Positions 7,310 through 10,913 of a stretch of DNA of 10,913 nt are shown here, piece by piece. The translations under genes and the position numbers were made by a program. The notes beneath the pieces are model-generated. The model did not search any database. It was given only the letters and a program-made list of their open reading frames with translations, and was not told the DNA's origin. Origin of the DNA: CADDYX01 sp045809925. Its GTDB lineage: Bacteria; Verrucomicrobiota; Verrucomicrobiia; Chthoniobacterales; UBA10450. The DNA is taken from the NCBI GenBank assembly GCA_045809925.1, contig JBJMWX010000043.1, forward strand, positions 1 through 10,913, in the 5' to 3' direction. Position 1 is the first letter of the stretch. Each line of letters begins with the position of its first letter.

Positions 7310-7983
7310 CGGCGCGTGAGCGCGTCGAGCAGCTGATCGAAGCGTTCCGGGAAGTCTACCCGGATGCGCATTGTGAACTCGACTTTAAGGATCCACTGCA
7401 ACTCCTAGTGGCGACGATGTTGTCCGCACAGTGCACCGACAAGCGCGTCAATCTCGTGACACCGAAACTCTTCGCGAAATATCGGACGGCCGCCGACTAC
7501 GCGCATTCACGGACGCCGGTGTTCGAGAAAGAGATTCAGTCGACCGGCTTTTTTCGCAGCAAAACGAAGAGCATTCGCGGTGCGGCGGAGGCAATCGTTG
7601 AGCGACACGACGGGAGCGTGCCGGAGACGATGGAGGAGCTGACTGCACTGCCCGGAGTGGGCCGAAAGACAGCCAACGTCGTGCTCGGCAACGCGTTTAA
7701 CAAAGCGGTTGGGATCGTGGTCGACACGCACGTCATTCGCCTGTCGCAACGCTTGCGTCTGACGAGGCAGAACGACCCGGAGAAAATTGAGGCTGATCTG
7801 ATGAAGATCGTGCCGCGGAAACACTGGACGATCTGGAGCCACTGGCTGATTTGGCACGGCCGCCGCCGCTGTTTCGCACGCAAGCCGGATTGCAGCCAGT
7901 GCGAGGTACTGCGGCTCTGCCCATCGGGAAAAATCTTCCTGCGCACTGGCCAGGCGCGCAGTGCCGAGGCAGCGAATTCTTAG
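7306..7983 (+). CDS. nth: Endonuclease III (DNA glycosylase/AP lyase)
   Basis: Nth removes oxidised pyrimidines and cleaves the resulting abasic site by beta-elimination in base excision repair. The protein has 225 residues, slightly longer than the usual 210-ish because of a Ser/Ala-rich tail. LLVATMLSAQCTDKRVN (33-49) is the conserved first signature. The helix-hairpin-helix LPGVGRKTANVV (115-126) carries the catalytic Lys121, and VDTHVIRL (139-146) carries the catalytic Asp140. The [4Fe-4S] loop is complete, with Cys189-x6-Cys196-x2-Cys199-x5-Cys205. The ATG at 7306 overlaps the stop of the small membrane protein gene. The end overlaps the convergent iron permease family gene by 4 bases. 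Confidence 0.96.
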   Translation: MTARERVEQLIEAFREVYPDAHCELDFKDPLQLLVATMLSAQCTDKRVNLVTPKLFAKYRTAADYAHSRTPVFEKEIQSTGFFRSKTKSIRGAAEAIVERHDGSVPETMEELTALPGVGRKTANVVLGNAFNKAVGIVVDTHVIRLSQRLRLTRQNDPEKIEADLMKIVPRKHWTIWSHWLIWHGRRRCFARKPDCSQCEVLRLCPSGKIFLRTGQARSAEAANS

Positions 7984-8300
7984 CTGACTGCAGCCAATTT
8001 GGCGGCCTTCTCTGCTGCAACTTCCGTCGTCGCGACTGTCTTTTCCGCGTGCTGGCGCAGACGGGTGAATTGTTCCTCGAGCGTCTTCAGTTCATCATCC
8101 GAAAGCTTCTCCAGATCCACGAGATGATTGCGCGCGCCTTGTAAGGCACGAATCAGCTCGTCGAGTTTGAGGTGTACCGCCTTTGCATCACGATTTTGTG
8201 TGTTCTGAATCAGGAACACCATGAGGAAGGTAACTATTGTGGTCCCGGTGTTGATGATGAGCTGCCAGGTGTCGGAATAGTGAAAGGTCGGCCCGGTCAT
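7980..8300 (-). CDS. Low-affinity iron permease family protein (ATG-initiated part)
   Basis: The 106-residue reading frame from the only in-frame ATG contains the family core: FHYSDTWQLIINTGTT, a transmembrane segment (TTIVTFLMVFLIQ), then QNTQNRDAKAVHLKLDELIRA and a charged, probably coiled-coil tail. SDTWQL-INTGTTI-TFLMVFLIQNTQNRD is the typical signature of the small bacterial proteins grouped under 'low affinity iron permease'. Despite the name, bacterial members have no proven iron transport role that I can point to. Family proteins normally have a first transmembrane segment just before this core. It is present here in the same frame upstream (see 8301-8459) but without an ATG, GTG or TTG. 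The true protein therefore probably begins upstream, and 8300 is only the nearest conventional start. Its TAA overlaps the nth stop on the other strand. Confidence 0.75.
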   Translation of the reverse strand: MTGPTFHYSDTWQLIINTGTTIVTFLMVFLIQNTQNRDAKAVHLKLDELIRALQGARNHLVDLEKLSDDELKTLEEQFTRLRQHAEKTVATTEVAAEKAAKLAAVS

Positions 8301-8459
8301 GCCCCAGACAACAATGACGAGAATCGCGATGACGAATGCCCAGGCCGTGCCGAGGACATTCGAGGTGCCGCGGGCAAAGACGCTGAAGGCGTCGCGAACC
8401 TTGCAAAAGAAGTCCCGCTCGTCGGGTTTATCGCCGTTGGCTGTGCTGTTTGTGTTGAT
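8301..8459 (-). other. Coding-like N-terminal extension of the iron permease family gene, no usual start
   Basis: Reading the permease frame upstream of the ATG at 8300 gives 53 further residues with family character: a hydrophilic lead (NGDKPDERDFF), then VFARGTSNVLGTAW and a transmembrane stretch AFVIAILVIVVWG that runs directly into MTGPTFHYSDTW. The frame stays open to a TGA at 8526-8528, yet contains no ATG, GTG or TTG; only a CTG (8499-8501) and ATC/ATT codons are available. ATGs at 8468-8470 and 8495-8497 lie in a neighbouring frame that a single missing base would join to this one. Either a rare start codon is used, or there is a frameshift in the genome or assembly. Confidence 0.6.
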
Positions 8460-8555
8460 AACGGATACATCGTGTCCGAGGTGGCCTTCGGGTGCACGCA
8501 GGCAAGTGCAACATTGATTTTCCGATCACCTTAGGGAAAAGATACGCCGCTCCTC

Positions 8556-10232
8556 ATGCAGCAAGTCTCCGCCTTTTCTCCGCCGCAGACCGTTCCGGCA
8601 GTGCCGAAAAGCGTGCCGCGGTCGCAGATCTGGATTCTCGATTCCTGGCGCGACCTGCTGCTCTACGTGCTGACGCCGTTGCTGCTCGTTCCGATGTTCG
8701 GGCTGGCGCAATCACGTTGGAGCGCCGAGGACATTTACCTGTTTGTCGCTGCCTTCGGCGCGATGGGTCACCACCTGCCGGGGATGATCCGCGCGTATGG
8801 CGATCGTGCGTTATTCGAGCGCTTCAAGTGGCGCTTCATCGTCGCACCGGTCTTCCTCCTCGCAGTGTGCGTGCCGTTTTATTACTGGGACCTTCGCGGA
8901 ATCATCCTCGTCGTTTTCTTCTGGGGCGTGTGGCACGGGATGATGCAGAGCTACGGCTTCTGCCGGATTTACGATGCCAAGCGCGGCTCGTTCGCTGCGG
9001 TGACACGGCGGCTCGATTTCGCCACGTGCTTCCTCTGGTTTGCGGCGGCCGTGTTTCTCTCTGAGTCGCGGCTCGGACAAACGCTCGACGCGTATTACGA
9101 ATGTGGCGGGCCGTATCTTTCGCCATCGCTCATTCGCGGCCTCCAGCAAGCTCTTCTCTGGTCCGCGATCGCCGCTTCCGTGGCGTTGCTGGCGAATTTC
9201 ACTTTGATGTGGATTCACGGGAAACGGCCGAACCCGGTGAAGCTCGTGCTGCTCACCACGACGGTTGCGTTCTGGTGGTACTGCAACAACTGGGTCTTCA
9301 ACATTCTCGTCGGCATCGCGCTATTCGAGGTGTTTCACGACGTGCAATACCTCTCGATTGTCTGGATCTACAATCGTAACCGGGTGGAGAAGGACCGCAC
9401 GATCGGCGGCTTCATGCGATTCGTCTTTCGCCGAAGCGGCTCGCTCATTGGCCTGTACGTCGGATTGGTCTTCGCCTACGGATCGCTCGCCTATTTCAAC
9501 TCACACCTCGGCATCGACAACGTAAAGCGCGCGCTGACCGGTGTCGTGACCGCTTCGGCATTGCTGCATTTTTATTACGACGGTTTCATCTGGAAGGTGC
9601 GCGAGAAATCGACCGCCGAAATGCTCGGCATCACCGGCGCGGGCAAGGCGGCCGAGCGTTCGTGGGTGCCGCATTGGGCGCTGCATGGATTGAAATGGGG
9701 CGCGGCCTTTGTCGTGCCGCTAGTCGCGCTCGTGATGTGGCAGGTGCGCGGTCCGGCGCCGGCCGTGGAACGATTCGCCTGGCTTACGGCTGCGGTACCG
9801 AACAACGCCGATGCGCACTATAAGTACGGCTACGCGCTCGCGAAGGAGAGCAAACGGACGGAAGCGCGCGAGCAATACGAGCTAGCCTTGCAGGTGAATC
9901 CGAAGAGTGCGGCCGCCCATTACGAAATGGCCAATCTTCTGCGCGACGACGCGAAATTCGATCCGGCCATTGAAAGCTACCAGGAAGCTGTGCGGCTCGA
10001 GCCGGAGAACGGCGAATACCATTTTCGCCTGGCTGAGACATTGCAGCGCATCGGTCACAGCGATGAAGCGATCTCGGAGCTCCAGGCTGCCGTCCGGCTG
10101 AGCCCAAAGGTCGCGACGCCGCACCTCGCCTACGCCGAGGCGCTCGCCGCTCAAGGCCGAACTGCTGACGCAGAGGCCGAGTACGCCAAAGCGACGCAGC
10201 TCGACCGAAAGAACTTCGCGCCGCGCCAATAG
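8556..10232 (+). CDS. Multi-pass membrane protein with C-terminal TPR repeats
   Basis: The protein has 558 residues and I do not recognise the family. About ten hydrophobic segments fill residues 32-397, including 32-52, 59-76, 94-110, 113-130, 155-169, 197-220, 229-270, 296-314 and 381-397. Histidines recur at conserved-looking places: GHHLPG (71-76), WHGMMQSYGF (126-135), FEVFHDVQYLSIVW (257-270) and LHFYYDGFIWK (337-347). From about 417 to 552 there are four TPR units (NADAHYKYGYALAKE..., SAAAHYEMANLL..., NGEYHFRLAETL..., VATPHLAYAEAL...), each ending in a P or D turn; these usually bind partner proteins. The spaced His motifs suggest a metal or haem site within the membrane, which is inference. 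The ATG at 8556 has no good Shine-Dalgarno sequence. The arginase-like gene begins 1 base after its stop, so the two are probably expressed together. Confidence 0.85.
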   Translation: MQQVSAFSPPQTVPAVPKSVPRSQIWILDSWRDLLLYVLTPLLLVPMFGLAQSRWSAEDIYLFVAAFGAMGHHLPGMIRAYGDRALFERFKWRFIVAPVFLLAVCVPFYYWDLRGIILVVFFWGVWHGMMQSYGFCRIYDAKRGSFAAVTRRLDFATCFLWFAAAVFLSESRLGQTLDAYYECGGPYLSPSLIRGLQQALLWSAIAASVALLANFTLMWIHGKRPNPVKLVLLTTTVAFWWYCNNWVFNILVGIALFEVFHDVQYLSIVWIYNRNRVEKDRTIGGFMRFVFRRSGSLIGLYVGLVFAYGSLAYFNSHLGIDNVKRALTGVVTASALLHFYYDGFIWKVREKSTAEMLGITGAGKAAERSWVPHWALHGLKWGAAFVVPLVALVMWQVRGPAPAVERFAWLTAAVPNNADAHYKYGYALAKESKRTEAREQYELALQVNPKSAAAHYEMANLLRDDAKFDPAIESYQEAVRLEPENGEYHFRLAETLQRIGHSDEAISELQAAVRLSPKVATPHLAYAEALAAQGRTADAEAEYAKATQLDRKNFAPRQ

Positions 10233-10233
10233 T

Positions 10234-10913
10234 TTGGCGGAAGCTGCTTATCTCAATCTCGATGACGCGCTGTCGTCCGACTCCCTGGGGCTGCGCCGAG
10301 TCGACGCGTCAGATTGGGGACCACAACTGCGTTTTTCCGCGCCTACCCGACTCGTTCAGCAGTTCTACGAAACAATCGCGCCGCAGCTCGGTGACTTTGT
10401 CGTTTACGGCTCCGGCGACTTTCATCACCTGACGGCGCTATGGGTGCGGAAGATGCAGAAGCCGCTCGTCGTCGTTTCGTTCGACAATCATCCCGACTGG
10501 GACGTGCGACCGCCGAAGTGGTGCTGTGGGAGCTGGGTGAATCGTGCGCTTGAGCTGCCGCACGTGCAAAAGGTGAGCGTGTGGGGCTGTGGCAATTTCG
10601 AGTGCTGGTGGCCCGCACAATTATTTGGCAACCGCCGTGCCGAACGCGCCGGTCGGCTGGAAGTGCATCCATGGGCCGACGAGCGGCCGCTTTCCGATCG
10701 GGACCGCCGTGGCGCGATTCTGCGTCATGATTGGCGCGACAGATTCGCGGAATTCGCGGACGCACTCCGCGGCACGCCTGTCTATGTAACCATCGATATC
10801 GATTGTCTGCGCGCCGACGTAGCCGCGACCGATTGGGAGAACGGCCGTTTTACGATTGAAGATCTCGTCGAGGCGCTCACGACCTTGCGCTCTCAGGTGG
10901 AGATCGTCGGGGG
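10234..10913 (+). CDS. Arginase/ureohydrolase-fold protein, C-terminus beyond window
   Basis: At least 226 residues are in frame to the window end. The metal-binding pattern of the arginase fold is visible. SGDFHHLT (60-67) takes the place of the usual GGDHS. FDNHPDWD (83-90) gives Asp84, His86, Asp88 and Asp90, and TIDIDCL (187-192) gives Asp188 and Asp190. Arginase-fold enzymes bind two Mn ions and hydrolyse guanidino or amide groups, but the variant motifs place this outside classical arginase or agmatinase and no substrate can be assigned. A Cys/Trp-rich stretch (KWCCGSW, 95-101; CGNFECWW, 119-126) is notable. The start is inferred to be the TTG at 10234. No ATG or GTG exists upstream in frame (the frame closes at 10099-10101), and the next ATG at 10453 is inside the domain. 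The TTG lies 1 base after the membrane-TPR stop, pointing to coupled translation. Confidence 0.75.
   Translation, partial: MAEAAYLNLDDALSSDSLGLRRVDASDWGPQLRFSAPTRLVQQFYETIAPQLGDFVVYGSGDFHHLTALWVRKMQKPLVVVSFDNHPDWDVRPPKWCCGSWVNRALELPHVQKVSVWGCGNFECWWPAQLFGNRRAERAGRLEVHPWADERPLSDRDRRGAILRHDWRDRFAEFADALRGTPVYVTIDIDCLRADVAATDWENGRFTIEDLVEALTTLRSQVEIVG

Noticed and set aside
10343..10765. 140-codon minus-strand frame over the arginase-like gene
   Set aside because: The plus strand shows arginase-fold metal motifs in a continuous frame; this one is Arg/Ser/Ala-rich shadow sequence.

Overview
The window is a GC-rich, densely packed bacterial chromosome segment with twelve protein genes or gene parts, nine reading right and three left. 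No rRNA, tRNA, CRISPR array or insertion sequence was seen. It contains housekeeping genes (miaA, hflX, nth), a Gram-negative style outer-membrane beta-barrel protein, and several genes with little or no Shine-Dalgarno signal. The style resembles soil Verrucomicrobiota (Chthoniobacterales-like). That placement is an inference from protein flavour, because no taxonomic marker gene is present.

Layout. Positions 1-227 hold the tail of an SCP2-type lipid-binding protein, followed by a small terminator-like hairpin. Two leftward genes follow: an exported beta-barrel protein (317-1228) and a UPF0173 metallo-beta-lactamase-fold hydrolase (1273-2019). Rightward, 2073-3655 carries an AlkA-type DNA glycosylase and, 2 bp later, a UDP-glucuronate-epimerase-like short-chain dehydrogenase. 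A 336-bp gene-free leader precedes a small RNA-binding protein with an RRM domain (3992-4525), closed by a strong intrinsic terminator. Next come miaA (4650-5630) and hflX (5710-6981), separated by a 48-bp palindromic element that can fold in two ways. A small PGPGW-type membrane protein (7025-7309) overlaps nth (7306-7983) by 4 bp. A leftward low-affinity iron permease family gene (7980-8300, with coding-like sequence continuing upstream to about 8459) overlaps the end of nth. The right end holds a large multi-pass membrane protein with a TPR tail (8556-10232). Directly after it starts an arginase/ureohydrolase-fold protein (10234 to beyond the window), apparently from a TTG codon.

How the genes relate. 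Two base-excision-repair glycosylases (AlkA-type for alkylated bases, Nth for oxidised pyrimidines) lie in separate transcription units. MiaA (tRNA modification), HflX (ribosome GTPase) and the RRM protein form an RNA/translation neighbourhood that recalls the enterobacterial miaA-hfq-hflX cluster, but without hfq. The membrane-TPR protein and the arginase-like protein look translationally linked, and neither has a function I can name.

I see no defence island, mobile element or clear multi-gene novel system. The points most worth checking are the 48-bp palindrome, the missing start codon of the iron-permease family gene, the histidine motifs of the membrane-TPR protein, and the arginase-like gene coupled to it.
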